Assembly: GCA_965200535.1 (NCBI GenBank) | Contig: CBDAUF010000001.1 | Coordinates: forward strand, 1,860,001-1,924,000 | DNA: 64,000 nt | Direction of reading: 5' to 3' | Source: MPNO01 sp965200535 | GTDB lineage: Bacteria > Pseudomonadota > Alphaproteobacteria > MPNO01 | Shown: positions 41,877 to 51,397 of the stretch, in pieces | How positions within the stretch are numbered: position 1 is the stretch's first letter | Layout of the letters: each line of letters opens with the position of its first letter | Position numbers and translations under genes: made by a program | Notes under the pieces: model-generated | What the model saw: the letters and a program-made list of their open reading frames with translations, nothing else | Told to the model about the DNA's origin: nothing | Database searches by the model: none

Positions 41877-42712
41877 GCGGGGCCGCCCCGCCCGGCCCGC
41901 GGGTCGACCCCGGGGCTGCAGGAGAGCGGGCGGGGCGCGCCGCGCGGCTGGCCGCGCCGGTTGCCGTCGGCATCGCCGTCCTGGCGCTGTGGGAGGGGGC
42001 GGTGCGCCTCTGGGAGGTCGAACACTATGTCCTGCCCGGACCGCTGCTGATTCTCGAGACGCTGGCCGGCGACTGGCGCACCCTGCTGCCGTCGCTGTTC
42101 AACACGATGAAGACGGCGGTCGGCGCGTTTCTGCTCGCCGCCGCGGGCGGGCTCGCCATCGCCGTCCTGTTCGCGCGTTCGCGCTGGCTCGAGGCGAGCC
42201 TGTTCCCCTACGCCGTCATCCTCCAGGTGACGCCGGTGGTCTCGATCGCGCCGCTGATCATCATCTGGGTCAGGGATGTCGAGATCGCGCTGCTGGTCTG
42301 CGCCTGGATCGTCGCCTTCTTCCCGGTGGTCGCCAACACCACCCTCGGACTCAGGAGCGCCGACCACAACCTGCACAACCTGTTCGCGCTGCACGGCGCG
42401 AGCCGCCGCCAGGTGCTGTGGCTGCTGCGCCTGCCGGCTGCGCTGCCCTACTACCTGTCGTCGCTCAGGATCGCCGGCGGGCTCGCCCTGATCGGCGCGG
42501 TGGTGGCGGAGTTCGTCGCCGGGTCGGGCGGCGCCGCGTCGGGGCTTGCCTACCGCATCCTGGAATCGGGCTACCGGCTCAACATCCCGCGCATGTTCGC
42601 CGCCCTGCTGCTGATCTCGCTCGCCGGCATCGCGATTTTCGCCGCCCTCGGCTGGCTCCAGCACGCCCTGCTCCGTCACTGGCACGACAGCGCGGCGATA
42701 CGGGAAAATTAG
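41855..42712 (+). CDS. ABC transporter permease, SsuC/TauC-type, without partner genes
   Basis: A 285-residue inner-membrane permease of the nitrate/taurine/sulfonate (BPD_transp_1) family with about six membrane segments. The ATPase-contact loop reads LFALHGASRRQVLWLLRLPAALPYYLSSLRIA, and IGAVVAEFVAGSGGAASGLAYRIL follows. The only good in-frame start before the first membrane segment is the ATG at 41855, inside the amidase gene. Neither an ATPase nor a binding protein is encoded nearby, so it must use components from elsewhere or be a remnant. It is followed after 19 bases by the VOC gene. Confidence 0.82.
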   Translation: MVPQPGLSGAAPPGPRVDPGAAGERAGRAARLAAPVAVGIAVLALWEGAVRLWEVEHYVLPGPLLILETLAGDWRTLLPSLFNTMKTAVGAFLLAAAGGLAIAVLFARSRWLEASLFPYAVILQVTPVVSIAPLIIIWVRDVEIALLVCAWIVAFFPVVANTTLGLRSADHNLHNLFALHGASRRQVLWLLRLPAALPYYLSSLRIAGGLALIGAVVAEFVAGSGGAASGLAYRILESGYRLNIPRMFAALLLISLAGIAIFAALGWLQHALLRHWHDSAAIREN

Positions 42713-42731
42713 GAAACCAGGAGGAAGGACG

Positions 42732-43193
42732 ATGACCGGGGACGCTGACATACGCATCGAGCAGGTCGACCATATCGGCATCCGGGTCGCGGACGCCGAC
42801 CGCGCGCTTGCCTTCTACGGCATCCTCGGTTTCCGACTGGCGCACCGGGTGACCTTCGATGCGGTGCTGATCATCCGCAACCCGGAGGGCGTCGAGATCA
42901 ACCTGGTAGTCAACGCCAACGACGACCATGGCGGGCGCAACGTGCTGATGGACGTGGAGGGAACCAAGTACCCCGGCATCACCCATGTGGCGCTGCGCGT
43001 CGCCTCGATCGCCGACACGGTGGAAGCGCTGCACCGCAACGGAGTGGAGATCCGCCAGGGGCCGGTCAAGTTCGGCGAAGACGGCAACGTTTCGGTCTTC
43101 GTGCGCGATCCCGACCTCAACACCATCGAACTGCGCGGCCGCGACGAAGACGCGGAGCGGCTCGGCGGCGTCGAGCACTACCGGCCCGACTGA
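42732..43193 (+). CDS. VOC-family (glyoxalase/extradiol-fold) metalloprotein
   Basis: A 153-residue single-chain vicinal-oxygen-chelate protein with two beta-alpha-beta-beta-beta modules. Metal ligands can be placed at His14 (VDHIGIRV), His in ITHVALRV and Glu in LNTIELRG, the usual glyoxalase-I set. Family members include glyoxalases, epimerases and small extradiol dioxygenases, so the reaction stays open. A ribosome site GGAGGAAGG precedes the ATG. It appears to be the last gene of the amidase-permease unit. Confidence 0.8.
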   Translation: MTGDADIRIEQVDHIGIRVADADRALAFYGILGFRLAHRVTFDAVLIIRNPEGVEINLVVNANDDHGGRNVLMDVEGTKYPGITHVALRVASIADTVEALHRNGVEIRQGPVKFGEDGNVSVFVRDPDLNTIELRGRDEDAERLGGVEHYRPD

Positions 43194-43245
43194 GCCTCCG
43201 GCCCGCCGCATTCCGCGGCGCCGGGGCGCACCCGGCCCCGCCCCG

Positions 43246-43264
43246 CGGCGCCTTGTGGGCGCCG
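43246..43264. terminator. Stem-loop after the VOC gene
   Basis: CGGCGCC (43246-43252), loop TTGTG and GGCGCCG (43258-43264) form a perfect 7-bp stem 53 bases past the VOC stop and 95 bases before ubiD. No T-run follows, so a terminator role is tentative. Confidence 0.35.
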
Positions 43265-43358
43265 GGGCCGTCGGCTAGCGTGCGGCCCGCCCGGCGCGGC
43301 GCACGCGCGGTATCGGGGCGCGGCACAGGACACGGCATACAGACATACAGGGCAAGAC

Positions 43359-44717
43359 ATGGCTCAGGACCTTCCCTCCTTCCTCGAACGGGTGCAGCGC
43401 GAGCGGCCGGACGAATTCGTGACCGTCGCGCGCGAGATGGATCCCGCCCACGAGGTGACGGCGGCGGTGGTCAAGATCGAGAAGGAGGCGCGGCGCCGCC
43501 CGGTCCTCCTGTTCAAGAACGTGAAGGGCAGCGACTACCCGGTGCTGACCAACCTGCACGCCAGCCGGTCGCGGCTGGCGATGGCGATGAACGCGGCGCC
43601 GCGCGAGATGCAAAGGGCCTATCTCGCGGCGATGGACCAGCCGGTCGCGCCGCGCGAGGTCAACACCGGGCCGTGCAAGGACGTGGTGCTCAGGGGGGCC
43701 GACATCGACCTCGGCCGGCTGCCGCAGCTCGAACACCATCGGGGCGACGGCGGGGCCTACATCACCGCGGCGATCTCGTTCGCCAAGGATCCCGACAGCG
43801 ACATGTGGAACTGCGCCTACAACCGGCTGATGATCACCGGCAGGGACACGACATCGATTCACCTCACCCTCGGCAAGCACCTGTGGGAGTATTACCAGGT
43901 CGCCGAAGCGCGCGGCGAGCCGCTGCCCGTGGCCTTCGCCATCGGCGTCCATCCGGCGATCGCGCTCGGCTGTCTCGCCATCGGCTCGATCGACGAGGAC
44001 GAGCGCGGGATCATGGGCGGCCTCCTGGGCGAGCCGCTCGAACTGGTGCGCTGCGAGACCTCCGACGTGCTGGTCCCCGCCCAGGCGGAGATGATCCTCG
44101 AGACCGAGATCCTGCCGCGCGCCCGGGTCTCCGAGGGGCCGTTCGGCGAATTCACCGGCTACAGCCTCGGCGCGCGCGACCGCGAGGTGGTGCAGGTCAA
44201 CGCGGTGACCCACCGCGAGGGCGCGATGTTCCACGACATCACCGTGGGCCATCTCGACCACATGCTGCTCTCCACCATCCCGATGGAGGCCAACCTCTAC
44301 CGCGCGGTCAGGGCGATGATCCCGTCGGTCTATGCGGTCCGCGTGCCGAGCCCGTTCACCTGCTTCGTCTCCATCGAACAGCGGCTCGAGGGCCAGGCGA
44401 AGAACGCCATGCTCGCCGTGCTCGGCGCCGACCTCTACATGAAGCGGGTCGTCGTGGTGGACCACGACATCGACGTGTTCGACGACCGCGCGGTCAACTG
44501 GGCGATCGCCACGCGCTGCCAGCCCGACCGCGACATCACGGTGATCCCCGGCGCGCGCGGCTCCGACCTCGACCCGTCCACCGCCGGGAACGACGGGTTC
44601 ACCGCCAAGTGGGGCGTCGATGCGACCGCCAAGCCCAGCCTCGACGCCTTCACGCCGCGGCACAGCTTCCCGCAGGAGGTGTGGGACGGGATCGAGGTCG
44701 AGGCGCTGCTGCCGTGA
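43359..44717 (+). CDS. UbiD-family prenylated-FMN decarboxylase
   Basis: A 452-residue (de)carboxylase of the UbiD family, acting on aromatic or alpha,beta-unsaturated acids with the prFMN cofactor. The catalytic E-x4-E is Glu259-Glu264 in SEGPFGEFTGYS, the cofactor-binding stretch is NRLMITGRDTTSIHL, and VHPAIALGC follows. It is shorter than E. coli UbiD (about 497) and resembles the wider family found in aromatic-catabolic clusters. A UbiX-type flavin prenyltransferase is not in the window. Six bases separate it from the next gene, an acyl-activating enzyme, suggesting a two-step conversion of an aromatic acid. Confidence 0.88.
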   Translation: MAQDLPSFLERVQRERPDEFVTVAREMDPAHEVTAAVVKIEKEARRRPVLLFKNVKGSDYPVLTNLHASRSRLAMAMNAAPREMQRAYLAAMDQPVAPREVNTGPCKDVVLRGADIDLGRLPQLEHHRGDGGAYITAAISFAKDPDSDMWNCAYNRLMITGRDTTSIHLTLGKHLWEYYQVAEARGEPLPVAFAIGVHPAIALGCLAIGSIDEDERGIMGGLLGEPLELVRCETSDVLVPAQAEMILETEILPRARVSEGPFGEFTGYSLGARDREVVQVNAVTHREGAMFHDITVGHLDHMLLSTIPMEANLYRAVRAMIPSVYAVRVPSPFTCFVSIEQRLEGQAKNAMLAVLGADLYMKRVVVVDHDIDVFDDRAVNWAIATRCQPDRDITVIPGARGSDLDPSTAGNDGFTAKWGVDATAKPSLDAFTPRHSFPQEVWDGIEVEALLP

Positions 44718-44723
44718 CCGGCG

Positions 44724-46148
44724 ATGGGCGCTGACCTCGCCCGGGCCCTGGAAGACGCCGGCCGGCTGCGGCCCGACAAGCCGGTGCTGCTGCCGCACCG
44801 CGGCGGGCCGGACGGGGCTGCGGACGGGGCGATCGACTGGCAGCGGTTCGACCGTCTGGCGGGCGGGGTGGCGGAGGCGCTGGCCGCCGGCGGATCGGCG
44901 GGCGGCAGCCGCGTGGCGCTCGATCTCGACGATCCGGTGGAGACCGTCATCGCGCTGTTCGGCGCGCTCAAGGCCGGCGCGGCGGTGCTGCCGCTCAACC
45001 CGAGGCTGACCGCGGCCGAGCGTACGCGCATCCTCGCTGACTTCGACCCCGACCGGACGGTGGAGGCGATCGACCGGGCGGAGGCCGACTTTCCCGCCCT
45101 CGGCGCTCGCCCCGGCGACGCCGGCATCGTGCTCTACACCTCGGGCAGCACCGGGGCGCCCAAGGGGGTGGTGCTGTCGCAGGCCGCGCTCGCCTTCGCA
45201 CTGGACTCCTGGCGCGGGCCGGTGATGGACCTGTCGGAGGACGACGTGTCCCTGTCGGCGCTGCCGCTCGCCCATTCGCTCGGCATCTTCGGCTCGGTGC
45301 TCGCGCCGCTGCTCTCCGGCGCGGCGGTCGTCTTCCTGCCGCGCTTCGCGCCGGAGGATGCGCTGGCGGCGATCGCGCGCCGCCGGGTGAGCGTGTTTCC
45401 CGGCGTCGCCACCATGTTCCGCCGCATTCTCGACAGCCCGACGCTCCCGCACGCCGACCTGTCCAGCCTGCGCTACGCGCTGTCCGGCGCCGCCCCCTGC
45501 CCGTGGGAGCTCGCGAGCCGCTGGCGCGAGGCGACCGGCGTGCGCATCGTGCGCGGCTACGGCATGACCGAACTGTTCCGGCCGATCTCCTACCGGGCGG
45601 CCGACCCGACCGACCTGCCGGACGCCATCGGCCGCGCGGTGCCGGGGGTGGACCTCAGGGTGGTCGACGACGGCGGAGCGGCGCTGGCGGCGGGGGAGAC
45701 GGGGGAACTCTGGATCCGCAGCCCGGCACGGATGACCTGCTATCTCGGCCGGCCCGGGGATACCGAAGCCGTCCTCGCGGGCGAGTGGTTCAGGACCGGC
45801 GATCTCGCCACCCTCTCGCCCGACGGCCATGTGCGCATCGTCGGGCGCAAGAAGGACATGATCCTGCGCGGCGGCTACACCGTGGCGCCGGGCGAGGTGG
45901 AGGCGGTGCTCATGTCCCACCCGGCGGTCGCCGAGGCGGCGGTGATCGGCGTCCCCGACGACGAGTTGGGCGAGGAGATCGCCGCCTTCGTCAGCCTCAA
46001 GCAGCCGGGTACGGCCGCGGCGGAGGACATCATCGCCTACTGCCGCGGCCGGTTGGCGGGCTACAAGTATCCGCGCCGCATCCGCATAGAACCCGCCCTC
46101 CCCAAGGGCCCGGCCGGCAAGGTGCAGAAGGCGCGGCTGCGGTTCTAA
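44724..46148 (+). CDS. AMP-forming acyl-CoA ligase-like enzyme (ANL superfamily)
   Basis: A 474-residue adenylate-forming enzyme. P-loop YTSGSTGAPKGVVLS begins near residue 137, GYGMTE is the A5 motif, WFRTGDLA the A7 motif, and GRKKDMILRGGYTVAPGEVE carries the hinge and A8 region; PKGPAGKVQK holds the catalytic lysine. It activates a carboxylic acid, probably to the CoA thioester. The N-terminus is shorter than in benzoate-CoA ligases. Coupled to the UbiD gene, it could activate the acid before or after (de)carboxylation. It is convergent with the GST remnant. Confidence 0.85.
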   Translation: MGADLARALEDAGRLRPDKPVLLPHRGGPDGAADGAIDWQRFDRLAGGVAEALAAGGSAGGSRVALDLDDPVETVIALFGALKAGAAVLPLNPRLTAAERTRILADFDPDRTVEAIDRAEADFPALGARPGDAGIVLYTSGSTGAPKGVVLSQAALAFALDSWRGPVMDLSEDDVSLSALPLAHSLGIFGSVLAPLLSGAAVVFLPRFAPEDALAAIARRRVSVFPGVATMFRRILDSPTLPHADLSSLRYALSGAAPCPWELASRWREATGVRIVRGYGMTELFRPISYRAADPTDLPDAIGRAVPGVDLRVVDDGGAALAAGETGELWIRSPARMTCYLGRPGDTEAVLAGEWFRTGDLATLSPDGHVRIVGRKKDMILRGGYTVAPGEVEAVLMSHPAVAEAAVIGVPDDELGEEIAAFVSLKQPGTAAAEDIIAYCRGRLAGYKYPRRIRIEPALPKGPAGKVQKARLRF

Positions 46149-46164
46149 AGGGTGGGGTCGGTCG

Positions 46165-46580
46165 TCACGGCCCTTCCGCCGCGCCTGCCGCCGCATCGTC
46201 GAGGGCGGTCGCACGGCGGTACGCGCCGCGCTTCTCGAGCCGCGACCAGTAGGCCTCGAAGGCCGGCCGTCTTTCGATCAGATCGAGCTCGAGGCCCCAG
46301 ACGATGTGCGATCCGACATAGACGTCGGCCGCGGTGAAGGCTTCTCCGGCGACATGGCCGCCGCCCGCCAGCGCGGTTTCCAGCGCATCCATCACCGTGG
46401 GGAAATTGCCGTAGCCGACCATCCCCTCCTTGTCCTCCGGCGGCGCCAGCCCGAAGGCGCGGTTGGTGACCGCCGCCTCCAGCGGGCCGGCGGCGAAGAA
46501 CAGCCAGCGGTAGTAGGCGCCGCGCTGTCCGGAGGGCGGCGCGAGCCCGGCGTCGGGGAAGGCGTCGGCTCGATACGCGC
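46165..46580 (-). pseudogene. Glutathione S-transferase remnant, N-terminal domain deleted
   Basis: The minus-strand frame from about 46580 down to 46165 encodes the C-terminal helical domain of a glutathione S-transferase: YRADAFPDAGLAPP, RGAYYRWLFFAAGPLEAAV, then GEAFTAADVYVGSHIVWGL and PAFEAYWSRLEKRGAYRRA. The thioredoxin-like N-terminal domain (about 75 residues) is missing; homology begins exactly where the stop codon of the neighbouring large-subunit gene lies (46583-46585). The first possible start is the ATG at 46422, inside the helical domain, which could not give a working enzyme. A deletion joining the two genes is the simplest explanation. Confidence 0.75.
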
Positions 46581-46582
46581 AG

Positions 46583-48949
46583 CTACCCCGGCCCGCCCGC
46601 GCTGCCGCCGCCGGCTGCGGCGATGGCGGCGTACACCCGCCGCGGGGTCAGCGGGGTCTCGTTGAACTGCGCGCCGGACGCGGCGAAGGCGTCGGCGAGC
46701 GCGTTGGCGACCGCCGCCGGCGGGGCGATGGCGCCGCCTTCCCCCATCCCCTTCATGCCGAATTTCGTCGAGGCCGCCGGCGTCGCCATGTGGCCGATGG
46801 CGATGGCCGGAATCTCGGCCGCACCGGGCAGCAGGTAATCGGCGAAGGTGGTGGCCTGGGGCTGGCCGTCGCCGTCGAACGTCACCTCTTCGTAGAGCGC
46901 GGTGCCGATCCCCTGGGCGGTGCCACCGACGATCTGGCCGTCGACGATCATCGGGTTGACGACGGTGCCGCAGTCCTCGACCACCGCGTAGTCGAGGATT
47001 TCCACCGCCCCGGTGGCGGGGTCGGCCGCGACCACGGCGGCATGGGTGGCATAGGAGAAGACGCCCGCGGATTCGGCGGGCTCCCACGTCGCGGTCGCGT
47101 CGAGCACCGGGTCCATCCCCTCCGGCAACTGCTCCTGGCGGAGATGGGCGATGCGGCCGACGGCGGCAAGCGATATCGAGCCCGACGGTCCGGCCGCCTC
47201 GCCGTCGGCGAAACGGATGTCGGCGGCCTCGCACTGCAGGTGATGGGCCGCGATCCGCGCCAGCTTCCCGCGCAGCGCGATGCAGGCGTTCGACACCGCC
47301 CCGCCGCCCATGACGATGGACCGCGAGGCGAAGGTGCCCATGCCGAAGGGCGAGACCGCGGTGTCGCCGAAGCGGACCGAGACGCGGTCCGGGTGTATGC
47401 CGAGCTCCTCGCAGGCGATCTGGGCGAGCGTCGTCTCCATCCCCTGGCCGTGGCTGTGGATGGCGACCAGGAGGTGCAGGGTGCCGTCGGCGTGCATGCG
47501 CGCGGTCGCGGTATCGTAGCCGGCGACGATCGGCGTGCGCCGGCGCACCCATTCCTCCGCTCCGTGCGCCGACTGCTCGGTGAAGCTGGCGAGCCCGACC
47601 CCGAGCACGCGCCCGTCCGGCAGGGCCGCGGCCTGGCGCGCCCGCACCCCGTCATAGTCGACGAGCCGCGCGGCGCGGCGCACCGCCTCCGGGTAGTCGC
47701 CGTTGTCGAACTTCATGTCGCAGACGGTGCGGTAGGGCATCTCGTCCGGCGCCACCATGTTGTCGATGCGCACCGCCATGGGATCGCGGCCGACGGCGCG
47801 GGCGACCTCGTCGATGGTGCGCTCGACGGCGAAGCAGGCGCCGGGCCGCGCCACCCCGCGATAGACGCCGAGCGGCGGCTTGTTGGTGGCGACGGTCCAG
47901 GTCTCGGCGCGGAAATGCTCGATCCGGTAGGGGCCGGGCAGGTTGCGCGCCGCCATGCCGGTCTCCATGAACGGACCGGTGTGCCAGAGTGCGTAGGCGC
48001 CGCCGTCGATGGTGACCTCGGCATCGATCCCGGCGACGATGCCGCGCTCGTCGGCATAGGCGGTGACGCGGTAGACATGCTCGCGCGCCTGGCAGGCGGC
48101 GGTCAGGTGCTCGCCCGTATCCTCGATCCAGCGCACCGGGCGGCCGGTGGCGAGCGCCAGCGCCGGGACCGCGACGTCCTCCGGCATCATCCGCGCCTTG
48201 CCGCCGAACCCGCCGCCGACATCGGGCGAGACGATGCGGACCTGATGCATCGGCAGGTCGAGGATTTCCGCCAGTCCGACCCGCATGATGTGCGGGATCT
48301 GCGAGGTCATGTAGACCACGAGTTCGTCCGCCCGATCGTCCCAGTGGGCGAGCACCGCGCGCCCTTCCATCGGCACGGTGGACTGGCGGTTCATGCGGTA
48401 GTCGCGGGTGATCCGCACCGGCGCGCCGCGCACCGACTCGATGTCTCCGCCGGCGATGGTCGCCGCGACATAGACGTTGTCGCCCCAGTCCTCGTGCAGC
48501 AGCGCCGCCGGCGCGGTCCGCGCGGCGACGGGATCGACGACGGCGGGCAGCGCATCGAGGTCGGCCTCGACGGCGGCGGCGAGGTCTTCCGCTTCGGCCC
48601 GGGTGGCGGCGGCGCAGACGGCGATCGGTTCGCCGGCGAAGCGCACCTTGCCGCGGGCCAGCGGCCAGTGGTCGGCGGGTTTGAAACCCGGAATGTCGGG
48701 CGTCACCCGGATCGGCCGGACCGCCGGCAGATCGTCGGCGAGCCAGACGCCGCCGGCCGCCGGCTTCCGCACCCCGCGGATGCGCGCATGGGCGAGCGGG
48801 CTGCGGAAGAACGCGGCCTCGAGGGTCCCGGGAAGCGCGATGTCGGCGACATAACGCCCCCGCCCGCGCAGGAAACGCGCATCCTCCTTGCGCGGAATCC
48901 GCGCCCCCACCCCGAACCCGCCGGCCGAACCGCTCGATCCGTTCGCCAT
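46583..48949 (-). CDS. Xanthine-dehydrogenase-family molybdopterin large subunit (copy 1)
   Basis: A 788-residue molybdenum hydroxylase large subunit. The Moco-binding loops are VGGGFGGKARMMPEDVAVPAL and the catalytic Glu737 in GMGEGG near the C-terminus. The active-site loop reads GVYRGVARPGACF, unlike the CoxL form I (AYxCSFR) or form II motifs, so CO oxidation is not implied; aromatic or heterocyclic hydroxylation is more likely. It lacks its own FeS and FAD subunits and lies 60 bases after the second large subunit, so it may share that enzyme's partners. Its stop is at the fusion point with the GST remnant. Confidence 0.85.
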   Translation of the reverse strand: MANGSSGSAGGFGVGARIPRKEDARFLRGRGRYVADIALPGTLEAAFFRSPLAHARIRGVRKPAAGGVWLADDLPAVRPIRVTPDIPGFKPADHWPLARGKVRFAGEPIAVCAAATRAEAEDLAAAVEADLDALPAVVDPVAARTAPAALLHEDWGDNVYVAATIAGGDIESVRGAPVRITRDYRMNRQSTVPMEGRAVLAHWDDRADELVVYMTSQIPHIMRVGLAEILDLPMHQVRIVSPDVGGGFGGKARMMPEDVAVPALALATGRPVRWIEDTGEHLTAACQAREHVYRVTAYADERGIVAGIDAEVTIDGGAYALWHTGPFMETGMAARNLPGPYRIEHFRAETWTVATNKPPLGVYRGVARPGACFAVERTIDEVARAVGRDPMAVRIDNMVAPDEMPYRTVCDMKFDNGDYPEAVRRAARLVDYDGVRARQAAALPDGRVLGVGLASFTEQSAHGAEEWVRRRTPIVAGYDTATARMHADGTLHLLVAIHSHGQGMETTLAQIACEELGIHPDRVSVRFGDTAVSPFGMGTFASRSIVMGGGAVSNACIALRGKLARIAAHHLQCEAADIRFADGEAAGPSGSISLAAVGRIAHLRQEQLPEGMDPVLDATATWEPAESAGVFSYATHAAVVAADPATGAVEILDYAVVEDCGTVVNPMIVDGQIVGGTAQGIGTALYEEVTFDGDGQPQATTFADYLLPGAAEIPAIAIGHMATPAASTKFGMKGMGEGGAIAPPAAVANALADAFAASGAQFNETPLTPRRVYAAIAAAGGGSAGGPG

Positions 48950-49009
48950 GACACCCCCCTCGCCCGTTCCGTTCCCGCTCGCGCCGGGATTATCGCCGGA
49001 AACGCCCGC

Positions 49010-51397
49010 CTACGCCTTCCCCGCCTTTGTCAGGATGGCGCGGATTGTTTCCGGGGTTGCCGGCAGGCGGTCGATCGCGCCGGGGATGCCGATGGCCGCG
49101 TCGATGGCCGAGGCGACAGCCGCCCCGACGGCGTTGATGCCGCCTTCGCCGGCCCCCTTCACCCCGAGCCCGTTATAGGGGCTCGGCGCGTTCTCGGTGA
49201 CCAGCAGGTCGATCGGCGGGGTCTCGGCCAGGGTCGGCATCAGGTAGTCGGCGAAGGTCACCGAGAGCGGCGCCCCGGTTTCGTCGTAGCGGAACTCCTC
49301 CAGAAGCGCCCCGCCGAGTCCCTGGACGCAGCCGCCGAAGAGCTGGCCCTCGACCATTGTCGGGTTCACCGCCCGCCCGACATCGTAGGCCACCAGATAG
49401 CGTTCCACCGCGACCGCGCCGGTGCCGCGGTCGATGCGCACCGCGGCGATATGCACGCCGTAGGGATAGGCCATCCGGTCGGTCCGGTGCCAGCCTTCCG
49501 CCGTCAGGCCGGGCGCGCGGCCGGCGAGCAGCGCGGACCCCGGCGCCAGCCTGCGGGCGATCTCGCCGAGGTCGATGCCGGCGTCCGCGGCCGCCCCGGC
49601 GCCGTCGGTCCTGAAGGCGCGTCCGCGGTCGATGTCGAGCGAGTCGGGCGGCGCCTGGAGCAGTTCCGCCGCCGCCTCGATAGCCCTTGCCCGGAGCGCC
49701 TCGCTGGCGATCCGCACCGCCTCCCCGGTCATCACCGTGGCCCGCGAGGAATGCGCGCCGAAACCGTGGTCGATTGCATCGGTGCGGCCGTGCACCACGC
49801 GGACGCGGCGATAGTCGACCCCCAGCGTAGCGGCGCAGATCTGCGCCATCGCGGTCGCGAAACCCTGGCCGAGCGCGGCGCCGCCGGTCACGAGTTCGAC
49901 CGCGCCGGAGGGATCGACCCTGACGCGCACCCCGTCGGCCGGGCCGGGTCCGCTTTTCTCGACGAACAGGGCGAGGCCCGCCCCGGCCAGTTCGCCGTTC
50001 GCGCGGCGGGCGGCCATGCCGGCCTGCAGCGCCTCCCATCCGGCGCGTTCGAGGGCATCGTCGAGGAGCTGCGCATAGTCCCCCGAATCGTAGACCACCT
50101 CGTGGTCGATCGTGTCGATCCCGCCGGCGAACGGCATCTCGCGGGCGGCGATCAGATTGCGGCGGCGCACCGCGACCGGGTCCAAGCCGAGCCGTGCGGC
50201 GACGGCGTCGAACAGGCGCTCGCGCACGAAGGTGCCCTCGAAGCGGCCGGGGGAACGGTAGGTCGCCGCCGGCGTCTTGTTGGTGAGCCTGACATGGCCG
50301 CGCGACCGGAAGGCGGGAATCCGGTAGGGGCCGGGCATCATGCCGGCGGTCATGTCGGGGACGCGGACCCCGTGGGTGCGGATATAGGCGCCCTGATCGT
50401 GGAAGAATGTCGAGTCGACGGCGCGGACACAGCCGTCCGCGTCGACGGCGGCGCGCACCCGGTGCACCTGTTCGCGCGAATGGTTGGCCGCCTGGAGATG
50501 CTCCCAGCGGTCCTCGATCCACTTGACCGGCTGGCCGAGGCGGAGCGCGGCGGCGCAGACCAGATAGTCCTCGGGGTAGAGCTCGCCGCGCACGCCGAAC
50601 CCGCCGCCGACCTGCCCCTCGTAGAACTGGACCGAGGACGGCGGGCGGCCGAGCGCCGCGGCCATCTGGTCGCGGTTGAAGTGCGGCCGCTTGGTGGCGC
50701 CGTAGAACTCGAGCACGTCGCGTCCGGCATCGTGCAGCGCGACCGCGCCCCGGGTCTCCATCGGCGCCGCGGAATGGCGCCCGACCGCAAGCTCGATCTC
50801 CACCGCCGCGTGCGCCCCGGCGAACGCTGCATCGACGTCTCCGCGCGCCTTTTCCAGCACATGCGCCTCGGTCGAGCGCGCCGCGTCGAACGGGCCGGGC
50901 GGGTCTTCGGCGGAGAGCACGGGCGGCAGGTCGCGGAACGAGACCGCGACCCGCTCCGCCGCGTCTTCGGCGCCGTAGGCGCTGTCGGCAAACACCGCCG
51001 CCACCGGCTCCCCGACATAGCGCACCCGGCCGCGGGCGAGGATCGGCTGGCGGTAGGGTTCGAGGCCCCTGACCCGGGTCGGGCGGAACGCGATCGGGCC
51101 GATGTCGGCGACGTCCGCTGCCGTCCATACCGCGGCGACGCCCGCCGCCGTGCGCGCCTCCCCGATCTCCACGGCGAGCAGTTCGGCGTGCGCCCGGTCG
51201 GCGCGCACGATGCGCATGTGAAGCTGGTTGGGGAACGAGATGTCGGCGACGAACCGGCCGGCGCCGCGGACCAGCGGCGGATCCTCGAGGCGGGCGACGC
51301 GCTCTCCGATGCAGGTCCCGCGGCCGGAGGTTCTGCGGCGGGACGCTTCGGGGGCGAGTGCTTCGAGGTCGGGTTCCTGGCGGCCGGGATGCGTCAT
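49010..51397 (-). CDS. Xanthine-dehydrogenase-family molybdopterin large subunit (copy 2)
   Basis: A 795-residue Moco-containing large subunit. Conserved loops include GQVGGGFGVRGELYPEDYLVC, the substrate-site segment AATYRSPGRFEGTFVRER, and Glu751 in GVKGAGEGGINAVGAA. The start overlaps the FeS subunit stop as ATGA, so this copy is the direct partner of the small and FAD subunits. The two large subunits share the fold but differ clearly in sequence, suggesting two substrates rather than a recent duplication. The substrate is unknown. Confidence 0.87.
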   Translation of the reverse strand: MTHPGRQEPDLEALAPEASRRRTSGRGTCIGERVARLEDPPLVRGAGRFVADISFPNQLHMRIVRADRAHAELLAVEIGEARTAAGVAAVWTAADVADIGPIAFRPTRVRGLEPYRQPILARGRVRYVGEPVAAVFADSAYGAEDAAERVAVSFRDLPPVLSAEDPPGPFDAARSTEAHVLEKARGDVDAAFAGAHAAVEIELAVGRHSAAPMETRGAVALHDAGRDVLEFYGATKRPHFNRDQMAAALGRPPSSVQFYEGQVGGGFGVRGELYPEDYLVCAAALRLGQPVKWIEDRWEHLQAANHSREQVHRVRAAVDADGCVRAVDSTFFHDQGAYIRTHGVRVPDMTAGMMPGPYRIPAFRSRGHVRLTNKTPAATYRSPGRFEGTFVRERLFDAVAARLGLDPVAVRRRNLIAAREMPFAGGIDTIDHEVVYDSGDYAQLLDDALERAGWEALQAGMAARRANGELAGAGLALFVEKSGPGPADGVRVRVDPSGAVELVTGGAALGQGFATAMAQICAATLGVDYRRVRVVHGRTDAIDHGFGAHSSRATVMTGEAVRIASEALRARAIEAAAELLQAPPDSLDIDRGRAFRTDGAGAAADAGIDLGEIARRLAPGSALLAGRAPGLTAEGWHRTDRMAYPYGVHIAAVRIDRGTGAVAVERYLVAYDVGRAVNPTMVEGQLFGGCVQGLGGALLEEFRYDETGAPLSVTFADYLMPTLAETPPIDLLVTENAPSPYNGLGVKGAGEGGINAVGAAVASAIDAAIGIPGAIDRLPATPETIRAILTKAGKA

